From NCBI GenBank assembly GCA_964503885.1, contig CAZDCD010000024.1:4091-68090 (forward strand): a DNA stretch of 64,000 nt, read 5' to 3'. Positions 16,231-27,800 of this stretch are shown here, one piece after another; positions within the stretch are counted from its first letter, which is position 1, and each line of letters opens with the position of its first letter. The notes below the pieces were generated by a model. It saw only the letters and a program-made list of their open reading frames with translations. It ran no database searches and was not told the origin of the DNA. The stretch comes from CAZDCD01 sp964503885. GTDB taxonomy: Bacteria; Bacteroidota; Bacteroidia; Bacteroidales; UBA10428. Both the position numbers and the translations under genes were made by a program.

Positions 16231-19200
16231 AAAGATCCAGGATACCTATGAAAATGTGGCGGCCCGAAATCCTTTTCCGGGACTGCGGCCATTTACCATT
16301 CGCGAAAATCACCTGTTTTTCGGACGTGAAGGACACAGCGAAAAGGTGCTCGAATACCTTGCCGGAAACCGTTTTGTTGCAGTCACCGGGGCTTCAGGAA
16401 GCGGAAAATCATCCCTGATCTATTGCGGATTGATCCCGATATTATATGGTGGTTTTATTGTGAATGCCGGATCAGACTGGAGGATCGTTACCACCCGTCC
16501 GGGAAGCAGTCCTGTGGATAATCTGGCAGCAGCCCTGGCCAATCAGGGATCAGGCGACCACAGCGTCAGCGGGCATATCGGGCAGCGGCTCAACCATACC
16601 ATTCTCCGCCGCAGCTCATACGGGCTGGTTGATGTCATCAGGCAAATGAACCTGAAGAAAGGTGAAAACATGCTGCTTATTATCGACCAGTTTGAAGAAT
16701 TGTTCAGGTTCATTGAAAACAGGAAAGATACCACCACACTGAATGAAACAGAAGCTTATATCAAATTGCTTGTTGAAGCGGTTCAGCAAAGCTCGGTACC
16801 GATATATGTGGTGCTGACCATGCGTTCTGATTTCATCGGTGACTGTTCCCAGTTTCAGGAACTGACGAACCTGATCAACAAAAGCAATTTTCTGATTCCC
16901 CAGATGACCCGGGAAGATTTCAGGGAAGCCATTCTTGGACCTCTTGCTGTCGGAGGGGCAGAAATTGATTCGCAATTGCTGCAACACATCCTGAATGCCA
17001 TCGAAGATAAAACAGACCAGCTGCCGGTATTGCAGCATGCCATGATGAGGACATGGGAATTCTGGGCGAGATATAACGATCCGGGAACACCTATAAAAAT
17101 GAGGGATTATGAGGCTGCCGGAAAAATGGAGAATGCACTTTCAATGCATGCGAACGAATCATACGACGAATTGCCTGAGGAGGGCCAGCAAATATGCAAA
17201 GTTCTCTTCAAATCGCTCACCATCAAAGGATCGGATAATAAGGGCATCAGGCATCCGGCCAGCATAAAAACCATTGCGGAAATATCGGGCGCTTCAATCG
17301 GCAGCGTCATTGAGGTGGCTGATAAGTTCAGGGCAAAAGGACGGTCGTTCCTGACTCCCGGGGAAGGCAATGAACTCGATGAGGATGTTGTGCTTGATAT
17401 TTCACATGAAAGCCTGATGCGCATATGGGATAAATTGAAAACATGGGTCGACGAGGAATTTTCATCGGTTCAGATGTACCTGAGGCTTTCAGAGGCATCT
17501 GCGCTTTACCAGATCGGAAAAACCGGGCTTTGGAGACCACCCGACCTCCAGCTGGCACTGAACTGGAAAAAAACCCAGAAACCAACGCTCGCATGGGCAA
17601 AGAAATACAATCCTGCGTTCGAGAAGGTTATGGTTTTCCTCGATGCCAGTGAGAAAAAATTCCTGCAGGAAGAACAGAACAAGGTAAGGCTTCAGAGACT
17701 TGCCATCAGCAGATCGAGAAGATTTGCGCTAATGGGGATTTCCATGGCACTGATGGCTGTGGTTGTGGCTACAGTCGTATATACACAGAACGGCAAGCTA
17801 AAAGATATGACTGCTCTTGCCGAAGAGCAGAAATTCATTGCAGAACAGACCGCTCATGAAAACATTAAACTTCGGGAGATAGCTGAGAGCAAGGCAGGCA
17901 AAGCCGAAATTGACGCGTTGTATTCACAGCTTGCAGCCGACTCTGCCGAAGCAGCCAAAAAGCGTGCAGTCGTCCAAAGCCAGCAGAGTGAGCTCGACAG
18001 GCTCAGAGCGCTGCAACGTGCCGATTCGGCAAACAGGGCCAAGATTGAGATGCAGAGACAAAAGACCCAGGCTGAAAAATCGGCTGAGATCGCTAAAACA
18101 AATCAGACAGAAGCTGAACGGCAGAAAGAGGTGGAAACCAGGAAGAAGCTGTTGTCTATTGCCCAGACGCTTGCCGTAAAAGCTGTCGATATTGATGATC
18201 CCGAACTGAAAGGATTGCTCGCACTGCAGGCATACAACTTTAACAAGCAGTATGGAGGCATTGATAATCATCCTGACATCTATCTGGGTTTGTTTTCGGC
18301 TTTGCAGGCATTCTATGGTGAAAATTTCAATGTGTATACCGGGCATGAAGGTTCCGTAACTTCGGTGTGTTTTGTTCCCGGAACACAGATTTTCTATAGT
18401 TCGGGAGGCGACGGCAAAATATGCAGATGGGACCTCTCGTCCGGCACAAAAACCAACCAGGTACTGATAAACAACAATTTCAGCAACAGATCACTGACAA
18501 TAAGCAGGAATGGCCGGTGGCTGGCATCTGCCACCTATACCTCGGGAATACAGCTTTTTAATTTAAACAATCCTACAGCCTCCTTTACTTTATTGCAGGG
18601 CCATCAGGGCTGGGTAGAGTCTATGGTGTTTGCCTCCGACAGCAAAGGATTGTATTCTGCAGGAAACGATAAAACGATTATCTATTGGGACCTGATTTCA
18701 GGTGGCCACTCGGTATTCTCAACACATACCGCCCGTATACGTTCGCTGGACATTTCACCCGACGGCAGATCGCTTGTGGGCGGAACAGACGCCGGAGATG
18801 TCATTATCTGGAACATTCAAACCAAAGAAAGCACTCTGGTATATTCATCGGCAGGCAACCTTTTCAATGTGGTGGCATACAACAACAGAGGCTCTGTTAT
18901 TGCCGCAGGCGATAAAAAAGGAAATATTTACCTGTTCAATGCAGCTACTTATTCTTTGATCCGCTCATTTTCAGCGCATAATGCCAGGGTTGTGGATATT
19001 AAATTCAACAACGGCGATAGCCAGATGGCTTCCGCCAGCCTCGATTCCAAAATAAAGATTTGGAATTCAAGAGACCTGGGCGGACGCCCGGTAGAAATCA
19101 AAGTACCTGAAAATTTTGTAATGTCGGTGGCATTCAGTCCAAATGGCAGAAGTTTGCTATCTTCGCATCAGAACGACAGGATATTCGTCTGGCCTACGCG

Positions 19201-19318
19201 CACTGAATATATGGCTGACCAGATCTGTCCAAAAGTAAAGAGAAACCTGAATCAGCGTGAATGGGAAGCGTATGTTGGATATGATGTTGATTATCAAAAA
19301 ACATGTGAAAATAAGTAA
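16220..19318 (+). CDS. Membrane-anchored STAND NTPase with WD40 repeats (nSTAND1)
   Basis: A 1032-residue signalling ATPase. NPFPGLRPF and LFFGRE mark the nSTAND1 start. The Walker A motif is GASGSGKSS (57-65) and Walker B is MLLIIDQFEE (151-160). The winged-helix region ends near residue 400. One membrane segment (about 505-525) is followed by an Ala/Gln/Lys-rich coiled coil (540-650). At least five WD40 repeats run from about 700 to 1000, each with GH or similar and WD-like ends (ICRWDL, IIYWDL, VIIWNI, IKIWNS, IFVWPT). Such proteins act as ligand-gated switches: the WD40 part senses, ATP drives assembly, and a partner acts. The overlapping TIR gene is the obvious partner. All ATPase motifs are intact. 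Confidence 0.85.
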   Translation: MSAKKIQDTYENVAARNPFPGLRPFTIRENHLFFGREGHSEKVLEYLAGNRFVAVTGASGSGKSSLIYCGLIPILYGGFIVNAGSDWRIVTTRPGSSPVDNLAAALANQGSGDHSVSGHIGQRLNHTILRRSSYGLVDVIRQMNLKKGENMLLIIDQFEELFRFIENRKDTTTLNETEAYIKLLVEAVQQSSVPIYVVLTMRSDFIGDCSQFQELTNLINKSNFLIPQMTREDFREAILGPLAVGGAEIDSQLLQHILNAIEDKTDQLPVLQHAMMRTWEFWARYNDPGTPIKMRDYEAAGKMENALSMHANESYDELPEEGQQICKVLFKSLTIKGSDNKGIRHPASIKTIAEISGASIGSVIEVADKFRAKGRSFLTPGEGNELDEDVVLDISHESLMRIWDKLKTWVDEEFSSVQMYLRLSEASALYQIGKTGLWRPPDLQLALNWKKTQKPTLAWAKKYNPAFEKVMVFLDASEKKFLQEEQNKVRLQRLAISRSRRFALMGISMALMAVVVATVVYTQNGKLKDMTALAEEQKFIAEQTAHENIKLREIAESKAGKAEIDALYSQLAADSAEAAKKRAVVQSQQSELDRLRALQRADSANRAKIEMQRQKTQAEKSAEIAKTNQTEAERQKEVETRKKLLSIAQTLAVKAVDIDDPELKGLLALQAYNFNKQYGGIDNHPDIYLGLFSALQAFYGENFNVYTGHEGSVTSVCFVPGTQIFYSSGGDGKICRWDLSSGTKTNQVLINNNFSNRSLTISRNGRWLASATYTSGIQLFNLNNPTASFTLLQGHQGWVESMVFASDSKGLYSAGNDKTIIYWDLISGGHSVFSTHTARIRSLDISPDGRSLVGGTDAGDVIIWNIQTKESTLVYSSAGNLFNVVAYNNRGSVIAAGDKKGNIYLFNAATYSLIRSFSAHNARVVDIKFNNGDSQMASASLDSKIKIWNSRDLGGRPVEIKVPENFVMSVAFSPNGRSLLSSHQNDRIFVWPTRTEYMADQICPKVKRNLNQREWEAYVGYDVDYQKTCENK

Positions 19319-19342
19319 ATTTACAGGGATAGCTTGAAAATA

Positions 19343-20395
19343 ATGCGTTACTTTAAAATAGTGGTTATTGCCGCAATAGTGCTGATGCAGCAAACCTGGG
19401 TTTTTGGACAGGCAGAAGGATGTGGTGCTTCGCTCCAGAAGGCACAGAATCTGTACAACCAGGGTATGATCGATGAAATTGCTGACATCCTTAAACCATG
19501 CCTTGAAAATGGTTTTACACGAAACCAGCGGAACGAAGCATACAAACTCATCATACTGGCAAGCCTGCTCGACGGAAACCAGCAACAGGCTGAATCGACC
19601 ATGATCGAATTCCTGAAAAAAAATCCCGAGTATGAAGTCATGGCAAACGATCCTGTGGAATTTGTTTACCTGTTTGAAACGTACCGTACGCTTTCGGTAT
19701 TTTCAGTCGGCCTTAAGTTCGGACCTAACCTGTCGAATCCCCGGGTGCTGGTCCCATATACCGCCGGAGATATGAGTACCACAACCCTGAGTAACAAATC
19801 CGGAGCAGGATACCAGATTGGACTTGCAGTGAACCGGTACCTGGCAAAACACCTTTTTGTCAATCTGGAATTCAGCTATTTCCTGAATTCCTATAAATTC
19901 ATTGATGAGTACCGGAAATACTCATTGCCTGACGAACCGCAGACTGAAAAAATAGTCTTCAATGAATCCGTCAACAGGTTTGATATCCCGCTGTCACTGG
20001 GTTATGAATTTGAATCCGGGACGTTCAATTATTACATTCGCGCAGGAGCCAGTTACAGCCGTCTTTTTAGTGCAAACGGCACCCCGAGTGGTGAATACAG
20101 CCTGGAAAACAATACCGAAACAGGAGTTAAAAGATCACTCGATACCCACAGGAACGAATCGCTGTATTTCTGTCATGTGGGTGCGGGCATAAAATATAAG
20201 GTGCCCCGGGGTTACCTTGTAGCCGATATCAGGTACCATTTCGGATTAAACAATATCGTCAATACCGATAACCGGTATGGGATCGGGCAACTGCTCAAGG
20301 ACTATTACCATATCGATGATGATTTTACGGTAAATACCCTGAGTTTATCATTCGGTTATTATTTTTCATTCTATCAGCCGAGAAAAAGGCTTTAA
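19343..20395 (+). CDS. Outer-membrane barrel protein with N-terminal TPR-like region
   Basis: A 350-residue exported protein of unrecognised function. The signal peptide (MRYFKIVVIAAIVLMQQTW) is cleaved probably after VFGQ. Residues 28-110 are helical and TPR-like, ending in the Bacteroidota-type phrase NPEYEVMANDPVEFVYLFETYR. The rest (from SVGLKFGPN) consists of alternating strands typical of an outer-membrane beta-barrel (PorT/OmpA-barrel-like) and ends in LSFGYYFSFYQ. The ATG at 19343 is chosen over a TTG at 19334. It is 24 bases behind the STAND gene and 13 before the next lipoprotein, so it belongs to the same transcript and may carry a signal to or from the envelope. Confidence 0.7.
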   Translation: MRYFKIVVIAAIVLMQQTWVFGQAEGCGASLQKAQNLYNQGMIDEIADILKPCLENGFTRNQRNEAYKLIILASLLDGNQQQAESTMIEFLKKNPEYEVMANDPVEFVYLFETYRTLSVFSVGLKFGPNLSNPRVLVPYTAGDMSTTTLSNKSGAGYQIGLAVNRYLAKHLFVNLEFSYFLNSYKFIDEYRKYSLPDEPQTEKIVFNESVNRFDIPLSLGYEFESGTFNYYIRAGASYSRLFSANGTPSGEYSLENNTETGVKRSLDTHRNESLYFCHVGAGIKYKVPRGYLVADIRYHFGLNNIVNTDNRYGIGQLLKDYYHIDDDFTVNTLSLSFGYYFSFYQPRKRL

Positions 20396-20408
20396 CCGGA
20401 AACCTGAC

Positions 20409-21602
20409 ATGATAAAAACTTCATATATTGCATTGCTATTCCTCCTTTTTGTTACTGCCTGTGACAACTATGAGTTAGATCCCATACAGACCGAAACTTT
20501 CGTAAAGTATTATGGAAGCTCACTGAACGATTTCGGAAATGATATCAGGCAATTGTCCGACGGCGGTTATATTATTACCGGAACTGTGAATTCTCCGGGA
20601 AGAGGAACAGATATCTGCATGCTGAATATTGACAGGTACGGGAATTCAAAATATCCTATAAAGGGCTATGGTAGCGCTTATGATGATAAAGCATCCAGAA
20701 TGGTGCTCCTGCCTGATGGTAGTTCTGTTGTCATAGGTACTATTCAGTCAAGCCGTACCGGAAATTCAGATATCTTTATCCTGAGGTTTGATACAAAGGG
20801 CGACACATTATGGACGCGGAAATTTGGAGGCGATGATAACGATGAGGGATTGGGCATCACCCTGAATTCGTCTGATGAGATTGTTTGTATCGGTTATTCC
20901 GAAATCAGGGGAGCAACCACCTTAAATAAGAAAATCTGGATGCACAAGCTCGATATCAATGGAAATGCTTTATGGGGAGAAGAACGCTTGCTGCCCCCGA
21001 TAGGAACGGGCGATTATATCGGACAAAGCCTGCGGGATGCCGGAAACGGATATGTAATAACCGGGAGCACAAACCAGGCAGCAGGTGAGCCTTACAAAAT
21101 GTTTGTTACAATGGTTGCCCTTCAGGGTACTTCCATCATCTCACAGTTCAAGGTCCTTGACGGAGACGCAGAAAGCGCAGGCAAAATGATTGAAATTATG
21201 CCCGATAACAGCATTATTGTTGCCGGAACAACATTCAACAATACCATCGGAGGTTCCGATATCCTGCTGGTAAAATATAACCAGTCGCTGCAGGATGTTT
21301 GGTCCCGGAACCTGGGTTTTGCAGGAAATGACGAAGGCAATGACCTGATGATCCGCAACGATCACATTCATATCCTTGGCACCGCATCTCAGCCCGGAAG
21401 GACCAGCAGCAGTATGGTTCTGGTTGTTACCGATCTCAATGGCGAAAACGCGGCATATCACCAGTACGATCTGATCAACCAGATGGAAGGACTGGGTTTC
21501 GATATTACCAGCGACGGCGGGTATATTTTTACCGGGGGATCAACCACAACGGTCGACAGTGAAATTGTTGTGGCCAAGACCAAAGCCGAAGGTGAACTGT
21601 AA
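20409..21602 (+). CDS. Lipoprotein with beta-propeller-like repeats
   Basis: A 397-residue lipoprotein. The signal ends in a lipobox LFVTAC with Cys19 as the acylated residue. The mature part has recurring units of about 50 residues with phrases such as GGYIITGTVNSPG, YVITGSTNQAAG and GGYIFTGGSTTT, the pattern of a Bacteroidota propeller family without known activity. It ends the five-gene run; 222 bases separate it from the next gene. It may be a surface sensor for the system, but this rests on position alone. Confidence 0.7.
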   Translation: MIKTSYIALLFLLFVTACDNYELDPIQTETFVKYYGSSLNDFGNDIRQLSDGGYIITGTVNSPGRGTDICMLNIDRYGNSKYPIKGYGSAYDDKASRMVLLPDGSSVVIGTIQSSRTGNSDIFILRFDTKGDTLWTRKFGGDDNDEGLGITLNSSDEIVCIGYSEIRGATTLNKKIWMHKLDINGNALWGEERLLPPIGTGDYIGQSLRDAGNGYVITGSTNQAAGEPYKMFVTMVALQGTSIISQFKVLDGDAESAGKMIEIMPDNSIIVAGTTFNNTIGGSDILLVKYNQSLQDVWSRNLGFAGNDEGNDLMIRNDHIHILGTASQPGRTSSSMVLVVTDLNGENAAYHQYDLINQMEGLGFDITSDGGYIFTGGSTTTVDSEIVVAKTKAEGEL

Positions 21603-21824
21603 GCGCCGGAACATTCCCCGAAATTTTCCGACTGTTCAAGCTTAGATATCCTGTGTTCATCAAATTGATTTTCCACCACCCACAGATTATTCGTATTTTT
21701 ACCTTCTTAACCGAAACAGTTGATTTTACATTGCATGCACAAGCTTTTTTTTCGGCTAAACCCTGAACAACTTAGAAGGTAATTTGGTTAATAGGAGTAC
21801 TAATTGCAGTTAACAACCCGACAC
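21603..21824. other. Spacer before the giant esterase-like gene
   Basis: No gene is seen here. A TATTTTTACC stretch near 21692 is close to the -7 consensus. The sequence AGGAGTACT (21796-21804) may assist translation of the next gene. Confidence 0.3.
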
Positions 21825-24800
21825 ATGAAACACTTAACCCTGTCCAGGATATGTATATTTCAATTTCTCCTTATCCTGTTTTCTTTTCCCGAAATCAATG
21901 CGCAGCCGCAGATCAAGATCATGCCGCTGGGCAATTCCATAACCTATGATACCTTATCCGGCGACCTGAGACCTCTCGGGGACAGGAGATCATACCGCGC
22001 CCAACTTTATGATACACTAGTCGATAATTCCTATGTGTTCGATTTTGTCGGCAACAGGAGCTCGGGAGGCAATTATCTTCCTGCAGGATATACCGACAAT
22101 GCAGGCTTCCCCGGAATAACCACAGGCGAACTGCTGACCTTATTGCAGAACGGAACTTGGAACGGGAAGTGCCAGCTTCCTTCCTGCCCGCAGAATTACC
22201 TTACCTATTACCAGCCCGATATTATTCTGCTGCACATCGGTACAAATGACCTGGTAACAAATACCGATGCCGAAAATTTCCGCGATGATGTGCAGAATAT
22301 CCTCAATCTCATCGATGCCTATGAAACGGCAAGTGGAAAAATTGTACCCGTATTCCTTTGCCAGATCATTAACAGGGCACCCTCGGGCACACATGGTCCG
22401 ACAACCTATTACAACAGCCTGCTCGCCACACTTGTGGCCTCAAGGCCTTCGGATAAGATCATCCTGGTAAATATGGAAACAGGTGCCGGGATCAATTACC
22501 AGCTTACCACCTCAGGCGGAGATATGGGTGATAACCTGCATCCTGCGCCTTCGGGATACAAAAAGATGGGAAATACCTTTTATGAAGCTATCAAGAATAC
22601 CGATTTCTCACCCATTCTTGATAACGCCTCATTAAGCATTGCTGAAAATTCATCCAACGGCTCTAATGTGGGTACCATCACCGGAAGGGATTTCGACCCG
22701 GGCACAACGCTCCAGTATACGATCCTGAGCGGAAATACAAACAACGCCTTTGCATTGAATGCCTTATCGGGCCAGATCACGGTGCTGACCAGCACCGCCC
22801 TGAATTATGAGACAACACCCTCGGTTACCTTAAACGTGCAGGCGACCGACGGTTCGTTAACCGATAATGCCCAGATCACCGTAAACATCACTAACGTGAA
22901 TGAAAACCCGGTGATCACGGTGCCGGGTGCGCAGACTGTTGCCGAAGATGCCAGCCTGGTATTCAGTTCGGGCAACAGCAACCTCATTTCGATCAGCGAT
23001 CCCGAGAACAACAGCCAGACATTGACAATTACCGCCACCAACGGAATTTTCACATTATCAACAACTTCCGGGTTATCAGGAAGCGGCAACGGAACGGCCT
23101 CCTTATCCTATTCGGGTACATTGGCCAATATCAATACGGCTCTGAATGGCGCTAATTATCATGGCAATGCGAACTACAACGGAAGCGCCACTGTTTCAGT
23201 TTTAACCAGCGACGGCCTCGGCGGGTCCGACAGTAAAACGATCAATGTGAATGTCACGGCCGTGAACGACCCGCCTGTTATTGCTGCGCCCTCGGCAACC
23301 CAAAATGTTGCTGAATACACCAACAAGGTTTTCAATGCTGCCAACAGCAATCTGATATCCATAAGCGATCCTGATAATAATAGCCAGACTGTGACCATTA
23401 CCGCAACAAACGGGACTTTCACATTATCAACCCTTTCAGGATTATCAGGAAGCGGCAATGGTACCGGCTCGCTGAGTTATTCAGGACCTATAGCCAACAT
23501 CAATGCAGCGCTGAACAATGCGTATTACAGGGGCAACCTGAATTACAGCGGCAGTGCATCTGTTACCATTGCGACAAATGATGGCAATGGCGGCAACGAC
23601 TCTGAAACAATCAATATAAGTGTTTCAGCTGTGAATGATCCCCCGGTAATTACGGTACCGGGTGCCCAGACAATTGCCGAAGACGTAAACCTTGTATTCA
23701 GTTCAGGTAGCAGCAACCNNNNNNNNNNNNNNNNNNNNNNNNNNNNNNNNNNNNNNNNNNNNNNNNNNNNNNNNNNNNNNNNNNNNNNNNNNNNNNNNNN
23801 NNNNNNNNNNNNNNNNNNGTACCGGCTCGCTGAGTTATTCAGGACCTATAGCCAACATCAATGCAGCGCTGAATAATGCGTATTACAGGGGAAACCTCAC
23901 TTATAACGGGAATGCCACAGTTACCATTTCGTCAAATGATGGAAATGGCGGTAACGACTCTGAAACAATTAACATCAGCATCTCTGCGGTCAATGACCCC
24001 CCGGTGATCACTGTGCCGGGCGCCCAGACTGTTACTGAAGATGCAAACCTGGTATTCAACACTACCAACAGCAACAGGATTTCCATAGCTGATCCTGAGA
24101 ATAACAACCAGACAGTGACCATATCTTCAACCAACGGTACATTTACCCTGTCTACCCTGTCAGGATTATCAGGAAGCGGAAATGGCACCGGCGCTTTAGC
24201 CTATTCGGGTACATTAACCAATATAAATGCTGCATTGAATAATGCATATTATCTGGGCAACCTGAACTACAACGGGAGCGCCGCCGTTTCTGTTTCGACC
24301 GACGACGGGAACGGGGGAACCGACAGCAAAACGATCAATATAAGCGTAACTCCCGATAACGATCATCCTGTACTTGCAGCCATTGAAGCCACATCTTTAT
24401 CATACACCGAAGGTACTGGCGCCGTGCAGGTCACAAATACAATAACTGTTGCCGATGTAGACAACACAACCCTTACCTCTGCCACAATTGCCATAAGTTC
24501 ATACTACCAGAACGGTCAGGATGTGCTTTCATTTACACCCGCCTATGGCATTACCGGTTCATTCGTTGCCGCTCTGGGCAGGATCAACCTGTCAGGCGCC
24601 GCTTCTCTGGCAAATTACCAAACGGTATTGAAGAGTGTCAGGTATGAAAACACGAGCGCTAACCCCAGTACAGTCAACCGCACCGTTACTTTCCAGGTAA
24701 ACGACGGTACAGCCAACAGCAATACACAGTCGAGGATCGTCACGGTTACCCCGGTGAATAATCTCCCGGTGCTGGCCGGTATTGAAGTTACAACCCTGTC

Positions 24801-27800
24801 ATACACCGAAAACGATCCGGCCACCCAGATCACCAATTCAATAACAGTCACCGATGCCGACGATGTGAACCTGGAATCGGCAGTAATCGCTATTTTTGCG
24901 AATTATCAAAATGGTGAAGATGTGTTGTCGTTCACCAATGACAATGGCATATCCGGTTCATGGAGTGCAGCAAACGGAACAATGACACTTACCGGAACTT
25001 CCTCTGTAACCAATTACCAGGCCGCCCTGAAAAATGTCCTGTATACGAATACAAGCGAAAATCCGGAAACTACCGCACGGACAATTTCCTTTACCGTTAA
25101 TGATGGCGACGGATCAGGTGTCGCTGTTACACGTTCGCTCTCAATTGAGGCAGTAAATGACCTGCCTTATGCCACGGATGTGATAGTACACATTCTCACT
25201 ACATTGCAGGTGGCTTCCAATGTGGAAGGAAAATTTACCTACAACGATTACGAGAACAATCCTGCCGGCACCCATATTTACCAGTGGTATCGTGCCGACA
25301 ATGCGTCAGGCGTCGGTGCTGCGGTAATTTCCGGAGCCACAAATAACACATACACGCTGACACAACAGGATGGCGGTAAATATATTGCAGTTGAAATTAC
25401 CCCGGTACAAACAAACCCGGCGGCACAGGGTATAGCTGTACGCAGTGCATGGGTGGGGCCGGTGGGACAGGATAATCAGCCAACGGCAGCAATATCCGGA
25501 GGAGGGATAATTTGCCCGCAGGGCGATGCGGCCGCGATATCCATTACATTGACCGGAGTGCCCCCATGGAGTGTTACATTAAGACGCTCAAATAGTTCAC
25601 CCAGTAATAATAAAGACAGTTTGATCGCAAATATTACTACCAGTCCGCGTACTTTCCAGGCAAATATCAGCGGCGATTACAGCCTGGTTGATGTGGCGGA
25701 TCAGATTTATACTACGCCGCTGACAACAAAAGTTTCAGGCCTGGCCACGGTTCAACACATTGCTGCTCCCCTGGCAGCTCTTTCAGGAACAGCGCTGGTC
25801 TGCCCGAATGATTCGGCTGTATTGCAGGTAAATTTTGAAGGTGTAGCTCCATGGACCATCAAATATACCCTGAACGATGCCAATGAAAAAACCGTTTCGA
25901 ATATAATCCAGCCGACCTATAACCTGAAAGTAAAGGGCGCCGGCACATACAGGCTAACCTCAGTTACACACGGCGCTGATATCGGTTGTGCTTCAGGCAC
26001 GGGCCAGGTGAATCACAGGACTGTTCCCACGGCAACGTTAACAGGACCCGGCACCGTATGTGAAAATGCCCAGGCTACATTGAGTGTTGCACTTACAGGA
26101 TCCGCACCGTGGATGATCAAATATGCCCGGGACGGGGTGGTACAGGACTCGATAATGAACATAAGTACCAGTCCTAGGAATATACAGGTTATGCCGCTGT
26201 ACAGGACTACTCCCTATGAGTATACGCTCACCGAGATAAGGGACCAGTTTTGCAAGAGCGCTGGTTCGGGAACTGTGAATCTGGCTATTGATAAGGCGCC
26301 TGAGACCGATATATACGGACTCAAGGCCACTTACAGCATAACCAATATAAAAGCCGATACGGCTTTCGGCAGTCCCGCCGGAGGATATTTTACAGGTCCT
26401 GCCCTTGTGAACATCAGCGACAGCTCGACCATCTTCCTGCCTTATATAGCGGAAGTCGGGAAGCACAACATCACTTATTCCTACCAGGGAGGCAATATGT
26501 GCTGGGGGAGAGACACAGCCAAAGTAACGATCATCAATGTGAATGCAGATATGTTTTTCCCCGGATCACCGGAACGTAAAATATTCTGCCGCAACGACAG
26601 GCCATTTACTGTAACAGGAGCAAATATTGCAAACGACACCGGGTCGTTCAGCATATCCCCCGGCATGGGGCTCGTGGACAACGGCAACAATACGGCAACA
26701 ATCTATCCGCAGCAGCTTGCCGGAGGCGTATACGAGATTACTTACCGGTACTTTGACCAGATTCCGCTCAGTATCTCAGAATCGTTCAACATGGGCGCTT
26801 CTCCCGATGCTGCATATACCTGGAATACGGAATGTTACCATGAAGGCGCTCCGATTGATTTCTCGGACCAGTCGACAACCAATAATTTCGGCAGTATTGC
26901 TGACTATACCTGGAAGTTTTATCATGGTGAACAACTTGATTCACTGAAGGGTGAAAATGTCAGTTATGAGTTCGAAAGTGCAGGCACCTATAAAGTCACC
27001 CTGCAGATCACAACGAATTACGGTTGTACGGACAGTGCAACGGAAGAATTCCCGTTAAGGCCCACGATCAAACCACTTGAGGAATCGTATTACGAAGATT
27101 TTGAGTTGGGGGCAAACGGCTGGGTAACGTTAAAAGGAACCAACAGCGAAACCAACAGCTGGAAATTCGGTGAGCCTCCGGCAGGATTCAACGGAGCAGC
27201 TTCGGGTCTGAACGCCTGGTATACACAGGTCACCCCGGGATTACTGGAACAATCGTGGGTAACCAGTCCCTGTTTCGATTTTACGGGAGCCACCAAACCC
27301 ATGATCAAATTCAGCGTGAAAAGGAATTTCGATCAGCACAGGGATGGCGCGGTAATCCAGTACACTGAAAACAACGGGACCGACTGGATAAACCTTGGGA
27401 AATTTGAGGATGGCGTAAACTGGTTCAACGATTACGATATCCAGGGCAACCCCGGTGGTCAGTCAATAGGCTGGTCGAATGGTAAAGACAATAGCTGGAC
27501 CGAGGTAAGGCATCACCTCGATGAACTCATTGGTAAAACCGATATACAATTCAGGATTGCCTACGGATCCACAAAACTTGCAAGCGATAATCTGGGGGTT
27601 GCATTCGATAATATCTGGATAGGCAGGAGGAATAAACTGGTTATGCTTGAGCATTTTACCAATGTATCGGACGATGCATGCAAAGAAGCCGATACCATTG
27701 TGAGGACAGAAACAATGGTCTACCCTGCGGACGTGATCAATGTTCAGTACCACACATCATTTCCCGGCTACGACCCCTTTAATGACGACAACCCGGTCAT

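Noticed and set aside
22911..24369. CRISPR-like array
   Set aside because: The repeats are 366-base coding units in one frame, without short repeats and unique spacers.
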